DNA from: Actinomycetota bacterium | GTDB lineage: Bacteria; Actinomycetota; Actinomycetes; Propionibacteriales; Propionibacteriaceae | Direction: 5' to 3' | Length of the DNA: 64,000 nucleotides | Assembly: GCA_020161015.1 (NCBI GenBank) | Contig: JAIUOT010000017.1 | Span: 186,001 to 250,000, forward strand | Part shown: piece after piece, positions 51,268 through 59,540 of the stretch | Numbering within the stretch: the stretch's first letter is position 1 | Layout of the letters: every line of letters starts with the position of its first letter | Notes under the pieces: generated by a model | Databases searched by the model: none | The model's input: only the letters and a program-made list of their open reading frames with translations | Told to the model about the DNA's origin: nothing | Position numbers and translations under genes: made by a program

Positions 51268-51792
51268 TCAGGCGGTGTGGTCGCCGCCGTCCTCCCCGCG
51301 GCGGGCCCTGTTCTGCTGCAGCCGGGCCTGGAAAAGGCTCACGAGCGAGGCGACGAAGGCCAGGTTGAAGGCCATCTGGACGGTGACCACCGCGCGGGCC
51401 GCCTGCCCCGTGGCCGACACGTCGCCGAAGCCCACCGTGGACACCGTGGCCATCGACAGGTACAGCGCGTCCAGGCGTGTCGCGAGGCCGGTGAACTGGC
51501 CGGGGTCGGACACCGCGAGCAGGAAGTACACGGAGGCGAAGCTGACCAGGGCGACCTCGAGGATGAGCGCCAGGTGCACCAGTTGCAGTCGCTTCTCGGC
51601 GCGGCGCAGCTCGTCCACGGTCACCCACGCCACGAGCGCGAGGCCGGCGAGGCTTGCCACGATGCCGGCCATGAACCCGATCGGGGCGTCCTCGCTGACC
51701 GGCGAGAGGAAGTAGATCACCAGGACCGCCACCGGCAGCGCCACGCGGTTCAGCCAGGGGCGGCGCAGGCCCGTCCCCGCGTCCGCGCTCAC
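51268..51792 (-). CDS. Small potassium-channel protein with TVGFGD filter
   Basis: 174 residues. Three hydrophobic helices (about 15-31, 39-58, 75-94), then a pore loop with the K+ selectivity filter TVGFGD (119-124) and a last helix (132-153). Two extra helices before the pore pair distinguish it from a minimal two-TM channel. The short C-terminal tail is basic (QARLQQNRARRGED) with no RCK domain. Start GTG 51792 overlaps the alcohol dehydrogenase stop (GTGA). The link to a dehydrogenase is not understood. Confidence 0.85.
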   Translation of the reverse strand: MSADAGTGLRRPWLNRVALPVAVLVIYFLSPVSEDAPIGFMAGIVASLAGLALVAWVTVDELRRAEKRLQLVHLALILEVALVSFASVYFLLAVSDPGQFTGLATRLDALYLSMATVSTVGFGDVSATGQAARAVVTVQMAFNLAFVASLVSLFQARLQQNRARRGEDGGDHTA

Positions 51793-52826
51793 CGGAGGCC
51801 CACCTGCGCGACCACCATGCCCCCGGTCCCGGACGGGTGGTCCATGGCCGCCAGTTCCGCCCCGGCGTCGGCGAGCCCGACGACGCGGCCCAGCAGCGGC
51901 CGCGGGTCGAGGGTGCCCCCGGCGATCAGGTCGAGCATGGCGGGATAGTCGCGGGCGGCCATCCCGTGGCAGCCGGCGAGGCGGAGCTCGCGGGACACCA
52001 CGAGGTCCCAGGGCAGCGGCGTGGCGAGGTGCTCGCCGAACATCAGGCCCACCTGGAGGTGGCGTCCCCTGCGCCGCAGCCCGCGGATGGACGCGGTTGC
52101 CGTGGCGGCAGAGCCGAGGGCGTCCATCGAGACGTGGGCGCCGCCTCCCGTGCGGGCGACCACGGCGTCCACGGGGTCCGCACCGACCGGCACGGGCCAC
52201 GCCCCGAGTGCCTCGGCGCGCGCGAGGGCGTCGCCGGAGACGTCGAGCGCCAGCACGCGCGCCCCGAGCGCGACACCGATCTGGACCGCGGACAGGCCCA
52301 CGCCACCGCAGCCGTGGACGGCGAGCCACTCCCCTTCGGTCAGGCCGGCCTGGGTGGTGAGGGCGTGGTAGGCGGTCGCGAACCGGCACCCCAGGCTGGC
52401 TGCGGTGACTGCGTCGATGGTGTCGGGCAGGCGCACGAGATTGAAGTCGGCGGCCGGCACGGCGACGTACTCGGCGAAGGACCCGGGCCCGGTGAAGCCG
52501 GGCTGGGTCTGCGCGGGGCAGACCTGCGCCTGGCCGGCCAGGCACCACTCGCAGCGTCCGCAGCCGTTGACGAACGGGACGGTGACCCGCTCCCCCACGG
52601 CGAAGTCGCGGACGTCCGGTCCGACCTCAGCAACCACCCCGGCGAACTCGTGGCCGGGGATGTGCGGGAGCGCCACCGGGTCGTGTCCGCGCCACGCGTG
52701 CCAGTCCGACCGGCACACCCCGGTGGCTTCCACGGCGATCACGGCCCCGTCGGCCGGGCAGGCCGGCTCGGGGACGTCGAGGAGTTCGGGCATCGTCCCG
52801 ATCGAGGAGTAGACCACTGCGCGCAC
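51789..52826 (-). CDS. Zinc-dependent medium-chain alcohol dehydrogenase
   Basis: 345 residues. Catalytic-zinc ligands in GVCRSDWHAW and GHEFAG; structural-zinc cysteines in NGCGRCEWCLAGQAQVC; Rossmann motif VHGCGGVGLSAVQIGVALGARVLALDVS, where the Asp after the second strand suggests NAD(H). Oxidises or reduces an unknown alcohol/aldehyde. GTG 52826 start. Co-transcribed with the K+ channel through the GTGA overlap. Confidence 0.9.
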   Translation of the reverse strand: MRAVVYSSIGTMPELLDVPEPACPADGAVIAVEATGVCRSDWHAWRGHDPVALPHIPGHEFAGVVAEVGPDVRDFAVGERVTVPFVNGCGRCEWCLAGQAQVCPAQTQPGFTGPGSFAEYVAVPAADFNLVRLPDTIDAVTAASLGCRFATAYHALTTQAGLTEGEWLAVHGCGGVGLSAVQIGVALGARVLALDVSGDALARAEALGAWPVPVGADPVDAVVARTGGGAHVSMDALGSAATATASIRGLRRRGRHLQVGLMFGEHLATPLPWDLVVSRELRLAGCHGMAARDYPAMLDLIAGGTLDPRPLLGRVVGLADAGAELAAMDHPSGTGGMVVAQVGLR

Positions 52827-52909
52827 GGGAGCGTTCTACCAGACCGGGCGGCCCCCGACGTGACGGTGCCGACGGGCGAGCCCTGGCCACCGGGGAGCCC
52901 CGGCGGGCC

Positions 52910-53560
52910 TCACTCCCCCGTGTCGCCGGCGTCGTGTGAGGAGTGTCGGCGCGCGAGGACGATGGCGTCCTCCAGTTCGGCCGGCTGCCCGTCCGGGCCG
53001 GTGGCGGACCGCTGGCGCGTCTCGGCCACCAGCGCCTCCCACTCCGTCGGGTGCAGCCCGAGGGCCTCCAGCTCCTCCTCGGGGGTGTGGAAGTCGTGGT
53101 GGTGGCTGTCCAGCGCGGTCGCCCACGGCGGGGGTGCGGCGTGGGTCACCAGGAGCAGGTAGCCGCCCGGCGCGACCGCCCCGGCGGCCCTGCGCAGGAT
53201 CTCGTCGCGCGGCAGCTCGACCGGCGACTGCAGGAAGAAGGCGCTGACCAGGTCGAACGTCCCGCCCGGGGACCACTCGGCCAGGTCCTGGGCGACCCAG
53301 GTGATGCGGTCTGCGGGGACGCCGAGGTCGGCGGCCGCGGCCCGTCCCCGCTCGACGGCGGTGGTGGAGATGTCGACGGCCGTCACCCGCCAGCCCTGCT
53401 GCGCGAGCCACACGGCGTCCCCGCCCTCACCGCAGCCCAGGTCCAGCGCCGTACGCGGGGCGAAGCCGGAGACGAGGTCGACCAGTACCTGGTTGGCCCG
53501 TCCCGACCAGACCTGCGGCCTGCTCGCGTAGCGTTCCTCCCAGAACTGCACCGCACCCAT
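52910..53560 (-). CDS. Class I SAM-dependent methyltransferase
   Basis: 216 residues. Begins FWEERYASRPQVWSGRANQVLVDLV, then the SAM motif TALDLGCGEGGDAVWLAQQGWRVTAVDISTTAVERG and APGGYLLLVTHA. The FW-x-x-R-Y and W-S-G-x-x-N opening is shared with TehB/thiopurine-type methyltransferases that detoxify small molecules. Substrate unknown. AGGAGAACC precedes ATG 53560. It diverges from the RyR-domain gene. Confidence 0.85.
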   Translation of the reverse strand: MGAVQFWEERYASRPQVWSGRANQVLVDLVSGFAPRTALDLGCGEGGDAVWLAQQGWRVTAVDISTTAVERGRAAAADLGVPADRITWVAQDLAEWSPGGTFDLVSAFFLQSPVELPRDEILRRAAGAVAPGGYLLLVTHAAPPPWATALDSHHHDFHTPEEELEALGLHPTEWEALVAETRQRSATGPDGQPAELEDAIVLARRHSSHDAGDTGE

Positions 53561-53726
53561 GGTTCTCCTCCCTCACTGGCCGCCCATCGTACGGCGCGTC
53601 CGGGCTGTCCTCCGCGCCGTGCGGCGCGCGTGACACGAAGCAGCAATTGAGCCCCGTCCCGTGCCCTGCGCCCGGCCCGGCCGCCACGGCTATCGTGAGG
53701 CCGACACCACGGCCGGCGGAGGTTCG

Positions 53727-56123
53727 ATGGGTCCCGACAGCGCACAGTCGCGGCGGTGGGGAGCGGTGACCGTCGTCGCTGTCGCCTGCCACGCCGTCCT
53801 GCAGGCCTGGCTGGTGGTGGCGGCACTGTCCCCGGGCCTCCTCGCGTCCGTCCCGGAACCCCTGGCCTGGATCGCCCGGCCGGGCTCGGTCGGGGCGATG
53901 TCCGTCGTCCTCGGGGTGGGCGCGCTGGCCTTCGGCCTGGTGGTGGCGACGCGCTGGAAGGCCTCCGCGCGGGTGCCGTTCCTGCTGTCGGCCTGGAGCG
54001 CGGGGACGGCCGTGCCGCTGGCTGTCGCCGCCTACCTCCCGTGCACCGGCGACGGCCCACCCCTGTGGGACGCGCTCAGCAACGCCTTCGCGCTGTTCCT
54101 CGGCTCGTTCGAGCAACCCTTCGGGCCCGGTCAGGCCTGCGCCTATCCGACCCCGCTGGCCCTCCAGGTCGCCCGGCTGCTCGCGATCCTGGCCACCCTC
54201 AGTGGAGCGACGTCCGTGCTCTTCTCGGTCTCCCGCTCGCAGCTCGACCGGCTGGCCGCCCTGCGCGCGCGCCGCCTGGTGGCGGTGGTGGGGGCGGACG
54301 TGTCGTCGTGGCCGCTCGTGCAGCACGTCGCCCGCTCGGCCGGACGCGGCGTGCGGACCGTCCTGCTCACCGGCGAGCCCGAGGCCCACGCCCGGGCGGC
54401 CCCGAGCGACGGCGTGCTGGTGTGGCGCACCCCCGGCGACGACCCGCTCGCCCTGCGGGACGGGTTCCCGTGGAGGCGGGCGGTCCGGTGCTACCTGCTG
54501 GCCCCCGACGGGGGCGCCAATCGCGCGCTCGCCCGCCAGTTGCGCGAGGCACTGCCGCCCGGCGTGCCCGGATCCCCGCGGCTGCCGGTCGTCGCCCGGA
54601 TCGACGACCCGTGGCACGCCGACGACTTCCGGCGTGGGTCCATCGGCGACGCGCGCGTGGTGTTCGACGCGGTCGGCACGCACGAGTCCACCGCCGGGCT
54701 CCTCGTGGAGCGGATCCGGAGTGTGCCGGAGGTCACCGACCTCCTGCTGGTCGGCGAGGGCGCGCTGGCGCTGGCGGTCCTGGCAGAGCTGTCGCAGGCC
54801 GGTCGCGAGGCCCGGTACCTCGACGGCGCCGCGGTCCTCCCGCGGGTGCGGCTGTTCGGACCCGGCGCCGCCGACCTCCTCGCCGACCACCGGGTGCGAC
54901 AGGGGCGGTTCGCCTCCGACCCGGTGGCCGTCGACGTGGCGTCGGGCGAGGCGTCGCTCGACGATCTGGAGCCCGCTCTCGCCGGTGTCGGCGCGGCCGG
55001 CGGGCGCGCCGTCGTCGTGGTGGCACAGGAGGGGTCGAGACTCGGGACGAGGCTCTCCGTCCGGCACCCGGAGCTGTCGGTGTTCGAGCTCGCGCAGGGC
55101 GCCGGGGAGCTCGGCGGGGCGGAGTCGGCGGCCGGTGGCCTGGTCGAGTTCGCCCTGGCCCTCGCCCCGTCCACCGGCAGGGGCGCGGACGCCTGGGAGC
55201 GCGCCGCGCGGGCCGTCCACGAGCGCTACCGCCGGCGCTTCCCGAGCGCCGCCCACGCGAGCCCGTGGGAGGAACTGCCGGAGTTCTACCGGGAGTCGAA
55301 CCGCCGGCAGCTGTCGAGCATCCTGGACGGCATGGTGGCGCTCGGCCGCACGTGGTCCCCCGCCTCCCCGGAGGACACCCCGTTCGACGAGGCGCGCATC
55401 ACCTCGGGCGAGGAGGAGGACCGGATCGCCGAGGGGTCGCGGCTGTTCCAGCTCTCCGAGCAGGAGGTGGCCGCCCTCGCCGCCGCCGAGCACGAGTCGT
55501 GGCGCGCGCACCACCTCGCCGAGGGGTGGCGCCAGGGGCCGCGCCGGGACGATGATGCGCGGCGGCACCCCGACCTGTGCGGCTGGGAGGAGCTCACGGA
55601 GGCCTCGCGGCGCAAGACCATGGCCGGAGTCGTCGACACGCTGTTCCGGCTGCGCGCACTGGGCTACCGGGCCGTGCCCGCGGGGCCGGCCGTGGGCTGG
55701 GCGCGCTACCGCCGGGTGGGCGAGGTGCAGGCGTCCCGGTTGGACCGGCACCACTCCTGGCGGTCGACGGACGGCGCGGAACTGGCCGGCGTCCCCGGTG
55801 ACTGGCTGGTGACCGACCCGTCGGGAGGGACGCGGACGGTGACGGACGCCAGCTTCCGCGCGACCCACGAGCACGATCGGGGTGACACCTGGCGCCGCAC
55901 CGGCGTCGTCGAGGCCCGTCCCGTCCTTCCGGGCGAGCGCGTCGACACGCAGGAGGGTCCAGTCGTTGCACGAGGCCCGGGGTGGGTCCTGCGGGACGGG
56001 GACGGGCACGCCTGGGTCGTCGGGGAGGAACACTTCCGGGCCGCCTACGCCCCCGCCGGCCCCGCGCCCGCGGTCAGCGCTGGGCCAGCCACTCCTCCAG
56101 GCGGGACGGGTACGCGGTCATGA
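53727..56123 (+). CDS. Membrane protein with TrkA-N-like, RyR and PGDYG-like domains
   Basis: 798 residues. Four hydrophobic helices in 12-168. Then two Rossmann-like segments: RRLVAVVGADVSSWPLVQHVARS (183-205) and VTDLLLVGEGALALAVLAELSQAG (336-359), giving a TrkA-N/RCK look. A RyR-type domain at about 577-650 has EHESWRAHHLAEGW, RRHPDLCGWEELTEASRRKTM and LFRLRALGYR. The C-terminus has two copies of a PGDYG-like unit (AGVPGDWLVTDPSGG... and ARGPGWVLRDGDG...). GGCGGAGG sets ATG 53727. The 3' end overlaps the TIR-GDPD gene by 50 bp. Such parts are typical of channel-like or conflict-system sensors; function is inferred only. Confidence 0.75.
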   Translation: MGPDSAQSRRWGAVTVVAVACHAVLQAWLVVAALSPGLLASVPEPLAWIARPGSVGAMSVVLGVGALAFGLVVATRWKASARVPFLLSAWSAGTAVPLAVAAYLPCTGDGPPLWDALSNAFALFLGSFEQPFGPGQACAYPTPLALQVARLLAILATLSGATSVLFSVSRSQLDRLAALRARRLVAVVGADVSSWPLVQHVARSAGRGVRTVLLTGEPEAHARAAPSDGVLVWRTPGDDPLALRDGFPWRRAVRCYLLAPDGGANRALARQLREALPPGVPGSPRLPVVARIDDPWHADDFRRGSIGDARVVFDAVGTHESTAGLLVERIRSVPEVTDLLLVGEGALALAVLAELSQAGREARYLDGAAVLPRVRLFGPGAADLLADHRVRQGRFASDPVAVDVASGEASLDDLEPALAGVGAAGGRAVVVVAQEGSRLGTRLSVRHPELSVFELAQGAGELGGAESAAGGLVEFALALAPSTGRGADAWERAARAVHERYRRRFPSAAHASPWEELPEFYRESNRRQLSSILDGMVALGRTWSPASPEDTPFDEARITSGEEEDRIAEGSRLFQLSEQEVAALAAAEHESWRAHHLAEGWRQGPRRDDDARRHPDLCGWEELTEASRRKTMAGVVDTLFRLRALGYRAVPAGPAVGWARYRRVGEVQASRLDRHHSWRSTDGAELAGVPGDWLVTDPSGGTRTVTDASFRATHEHDRGDTWRRTGVVEARPVLPGERVDTQEGPVVARGPGWVLRDGDGHAWVVGEEHFRAAYAPAGPAPAVSAGPATPPGGTGTRS

Positions 56124-57867
56124 TGATGTCCGGGTGCTGCGCGGTGAACGTCGCCCACTGGGCGGGGTCGTTGAGCACCCACACCATCACCTTCACACCG
56201 ATGGCCTGGAGCTGCCGGAGGTAGGACGGGGTCGCCACACCCTGCTCCACGCCCACGGCCCACAGCCCTTCGTCCGCCAGCGACGCTGCCGGGACCTGTC
56301 GGCCAGAGACGAACAGCATCCGCTTGTACTCGGGGGCTGCCCGGGCGACGTCATCGAGCCACTCGCGCGAGAACGACGTGATCACGGTCCGCTCACGCAG
56401 GCCGTAGCGGACCGGCGCGGCCAGGAACTCCTCGCGCTGCGCGGTGGTCTGGGCGGTCTTGACCTCGAGGAACACCATGGCGTTCCCGCTGGCGGCGGCG
56501 ATCCCCTCCAGGGTCGGGTCGAGCCGCGGCACGGGGTACTGCGCGGGGTCGGTGGAGGTCGGCTTGGACTTGCAGAGCCGGTTCAGGTCCTTCCAGGTCG
56601 TCCGGGACACGCGCACCGCTGTGCCACCGCAGTCCAGCCCCTTGGTGGCCTGTTCGTCGTGCACGAGGACGGCGACGCCGTCGGAGGTGAAGCGGACGTC
56701 GGTCTCCACCGAGAACCCGTCGGCCGCTGCAGCCTCCATCGCCTGCTGGGTCTCGAACTGGTGCTTCTCCAGCCCTCCGCGATGGGCGAGGATCATCGGC
56801 ACGGCCGCGTCGCCGCCGGAGGCCGGGCTGGGCGTGTTGGTGGCCGGGACCGTTGCGGTGGCCGGGGCCGATGCCGCCGGTGAGGGGGTCGCCGCCGCGA
56901 CGGGCGTACCACGGGGCCACAGGACGACGGCGGCGGCGACGAGCACGAGCACCGCCACCGCCGCGCCCACCAGGACGAGCACCCGGGGACGGCCGGGTGC
57001 TGCGGGGCTCCCCGCCTGCGGCGACGATCCGCCGAGGGGCCGGACGGGCACGGCACCATCGGGCTGTGCGTCCGGTGGTGCCGGCGCCGGGTCCGGGGGC
57101 GGGCCGAAGACCGGGAGCGCGGGGCGAGTCGTCGCGGAAGGTGCCGCCGTTGGTGGTGTGGTCGATGGCGGTGTCGCCGACGGGGGTGTGTCCGGGGCGG
57201 GCGGTGCCTCCTCCCGGGCCGGGGTGCGCGCGTCCCCACCCGGAGGGTCGGAGGCCGTTGGCGCCGCGTCTGGCGGAGGCGCGGACGGCGCTGCCGGCCC
57301 GGGCGCGACGACCGGCACCACGGCGGGCGGCCGGACCGCGGGCGCGTCCGGGGGCGGGACGGCCGGTGCCGCCTCGGGGAGCCGGGCAGCCGTCCCGGTA
57401 CCCATGGTCGCGGCGAGGGTGGCGAGGAGCCGGTCGGTGTTGAAGCCGACGGGGCTGATCTCGACCGCCTGGCGGCGGGTGAGGGGCAGCAGGTCGGGCG
57501 GGAGCTCGTCCGCCTGTGGCATCGCCGCGCCGTCGACCAGGATCGGGACGACGCGCACGCCGCGGGTGAGCGCGGCGGTGAGCTCGAGGCGGACGAAGTC
57601 GTCGGGGTCGTCGAGCCTGCGCCGTCCCCGCGCGTCGGTCATGGTGGCCCACCGGTTGCCGATGAGGGCGAGCAGGACGTCGCACGCGGCGACGGCGTCG
57701 GTGATCCGCTCCACGAAGTCGTCGCCGGGGTCGATGTCGTCGACGTCCTTGAAGACCGACCCCGCGCCGAAGCGGGCGACGAGCACCTCGTAGAGCTGCC
57801 GGGCCGGCCAGGCCGTCTCCTGGCGCCGGTAGCTGATGAAGATCTTGCCCTGCCTGCCCTCCGGCAC
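56074..57867 (-). CDS. TIR domain - transmembrane helix - GDPD fusion
   Basis: 597 residues. Residues 7-155 are a bacterial TIR domain (KIFISYRRQETAWPARQLYEVL, VFKDVDDIDPGDDF, NRW, DDFVRLELTAAL); E95 is the candidate NAD-cleaving Glu. A 135-residue Pro/Ala linker leads to one transmembrane helix (about 295-317). Outside would be a glycerophosphodiester phosphodiesterase domain (355-597): LAHRGG, VETDVRFTSDGVAVLVHD (E388, D390, H403), VFLEVK and MVWVLND; the usual P-E-N-T is QFET. No N-terminal signal, so the TIR part stays in the cytoplasm. GGAGGAAGGGG before GTG 57867 sets the start. I know no characterised protein of this plan. Confidence 0.85.
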   Translation of the reverse strand: MPEGRQGKIFISYRRQETAWPARQLYEVLVARFGAGSVFKDVDDIDPGDDFVERITDAVAACDVLLALIGNRWATMTDARGRRRLDDPDDFVRLELTAALTRGVRVVPILVDGAAMPQADELPPDLLPLTRRQAVEISPVGFNTDRLLATLAATMGTGTAARLPEAAPAVPPPDAPAVRPPAVVPVVAPGPAAPSAPPPDAAPTASDPPGGDARTPAREEAPPAPDTPPSATPPSTTPPTAAPSATTRPALPVFGPPPDPAPAPPDAQPDGAVPVRPLGGSSPQAGSPAAPGRPRVLVLVGAAVAVLVLVAAAVVLWPRGTPVAAATPSPAASAPATATVPATNTPSPASGGDAAVPMILAHRGGLEKHQFETQQAMEAAAADGFSVETDVRFTSDGVAVLVHDEQATKGLDCGGTAVRVSRTTWKDLNRLCKSKPTSTDPAQYPVPRLDPTLEGIAAASGNAMVFLEVKTAQTTAQREEFLAAPVRYGLRERTVITSFSREWLDDVARAAPEYKRMLFVSGRQVPAASLADEGLWAVGVEQGVATPSYLRQLQAIGVKVMVWVLNDPAQWATFTAQHPDIIMTAYPSRLEEWLAQR

Positions 57868-58052
57868 TGGGGCCCCTTCCTCCCAGGGAGGTTGTCGCCA
57901 TGCTAGGCCGGGAACGCCGCCGTCCGACGGTGGCAATTTGGCACCCGGGCAGTGTGGTCGACGCGAGGCGAGCGTCCTCCGGCGCCGGACGACGGGTGGG
58001 CGTAGGGTGCGAAGTGACCCCCGGGACTCGCGGGCGGCGGAAGGAGCGGGCC

Positions 58053-58658
58053 ATGCAACCCTCGATCGTGATCAACCGCGAGTACGGCAGCGGCGGGCGC
58101 GAGGTGGGCCGGCTGATCAGCGAGCGGACCGGCATGCGGTTCTACGACACGCTGATCCTCCAGGAGGCTGCCAGCCGCCGGGGCCTGCCCGCGGACCTGC
58201 TGTCGAGCTTCGACGAGCGCATCGCCACCGGCCAGTTCTTCGACCTGTCGATCATCGGCGGGTCGGACCCGGAGACCTACTCGCTGCCCTTCCGCATGTA
58301 CGCGGCGATCGCCGAGGTCGTGACCGAGGCCGCCCAGACCGCTCCGGCCGTGTTCATCGGACGCTGCGCCGACCAGATCCTGCGCGACGCGAACCTCCGC
58401 TTCCGGAACGTCTTCATCTACAGCACCGACCTGGAGCGGAAGATCGAGCGCGCGGTCGAGGTGGACGGGGTGGCGCGCAAGGACGCGGAGCGCCACATCG
58501 CACGGATGGACAAGGCCCGCGTGCGCTACCAGCAGTTCCTCACCGGGACGCGACTGGGCGACTACCGCACCTACGACCTGTGCCTGAACACCGGTCGCCT
58601 GGGCTACGCGACGTGCGCCGACATCATCCTGGCCGCGGACGCCGGCGCCCCGTCCTGA
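58053..58658 (+). CDS. Cytidylate-kinase-like family protein
   Basis: 201 residues. P-loop INREYGSGGREVGRLISERTGMRFYDTLIL is the Cytidylate_kin2 version of the Walker A region (GSGGREVG in place of GxxGxGKS). FIGRCADQIL, LERKIERAVEVDGVARKDAERHIARMDKARVRYQQFLTG and the DLCLNTGRLG end are family-typical. Such proteins are probable nucleotide kinases with unknown substrate. AAGGAG precedes ATG 58053. Upstream it diverges from the TIR-GDPD gene by 185 bp. Confidence 0.85.
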   Translation: MQPSIVINREYGSGGREVGRLISERTGMRFYDTLILQEAASRRGLPADLLSSFDERIATGQFFDLSIIGGSDPETYSLPFRMYAAIAEVVTEAAQTAPAVFIGRCADQILRDANLRFRNVFIYSTDLERKIERAVEVDGVARKDAERHIARMDKARVRYQQFLTGTRLGDYRTYDLCLNTGRLGYATCADIILAADAGAPS

Positions 58659-58707
58659 GCGACCCGGGAACCGCCCGCTCGCTGCCCCGGGCGAGCAGAA
58701 TGGCACC

Positions 58708-59181
58708 ATGAACATCATCGACAACGGTCCCCTGCCCAACGTCTTCGACCTGGAGGCGGCGACGGTCGAGAACACCACCTACCGGACGGTCGCCTGGACC
58801 GGGAGGTACCTCCAGGTGACCCTGATGTCGATCCCGCCCGGCTCGTCCATCGGGCTCGAGGTGCACCCGGAGACCGACCAGTTCGTGCGGATCGACGCGG
58901 GTCGCGGGCAGGTGCTGATGGGTCCCGCGGAGGACGACCTCAGCTTCCGCGCCGACGTGAGTGACGGCTGGAGCGTCCAGGTTCCCGCCGGCAGCTGGCA
59001 CGACATCGTCAACACCGGCGAGGAGGACCTGCGCCTCTACGTCGTCTACGCGCCGTCGCACCACGCGTCCGGCATCGTGCAGCAGACCTCCGCGGACGCC
59101 GAGCGCGACGAGGAGTCCGGCCGCGACGAGCCGCCGTCCTGGACGGTCCAGCCCTCGGCGCCGAGGGACGAGAAGGCCTGA
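58708..59181 (+). CDS. Cupin-domain protein
   Basis: 157 residues. Single cupin barrel: motif 1 SIGLEVHPETDQFVRIDAGRGQVLMG, motif 2 VPAGSWHDIVNTGEEDLRLYVVYAP. Metal ligands would be His in VHPETDQF and WHDI with Glu/Gln. The acidic C-terminal tail is probably disordered. Reaction unknown. Ends two bases before the convergent 59184 gene. Confidence 0.82.
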   Translation: MNIIDNGPLPNVFDLEAATVENTTYRTVAWTGRYLQVTLMSIPPGSSIGLEVHPETDQFVRIDAGRGQVLMGPAEDDLSFRADVSDGWSVQVPAGSWHDIVNTGEEDLRLYVVYAPSHHASGIVQQTSADAERDEESGRDEPPSWTVQPSAPRDEKA

Positions 59182-59183
59182 TC

Positions 59184-59423
59184 TCAGGCCGCTGATCGGT
59201 CGAGGACGAACGCCGCGACGTCGTCCAGCATCTCGACCAGGTGTTCGGGTTGGCCCGTCCACACCTGCCGGGAGGTGGGCAGGCCGGCGAGGATCATCGA
59301 CGCGGTGAGGTCGTCGATCGCCATCCCGCGGGGCGCGGGGCGCAGTGCGATGGCGCGGGCCCGCTCCCGCTGTTCCGGGCTGAGCCCGTCCCACCACGTC
59401 TGGAGCGCGCGTGCATCGGCCAT
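59184..59423 (-). CDS. Small conserved-looking protein, unknown function
   Basis: 79 residues: MADARALQTWWDGLSPEQRERARAIA-type start, then PRGMAIDDLTASMILAGLP and a helical end HLVEMLDDVAAFVLDRSAA. Mostly helical, soluble, no Cys. I do not recognise it. ATG 59423 is the start with typical coding composition; upstream codons look random. It converges on the cupin gene with two bases between stops. Confidence 0.55.
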   Translation of the reverse strand: MADARALQTWWDGLSPEQRERARAIALRPAPRGMAIDDLTASMILAGLPTSRQVWTGQPEHLVEMLDDVAAFVLDRSAA

Positions 59424-59540
59424 GCGCTGATTGTGGCCGCAGCGCGACCCCCTCGTGAGGTGCGAACGGTGGGCGGACGCCTCCCGGTGCGTCCAGAGCT
59501 GGAACCGGCGGCTCACTCGCCCCGGTGGTGCCCGCGAGGG

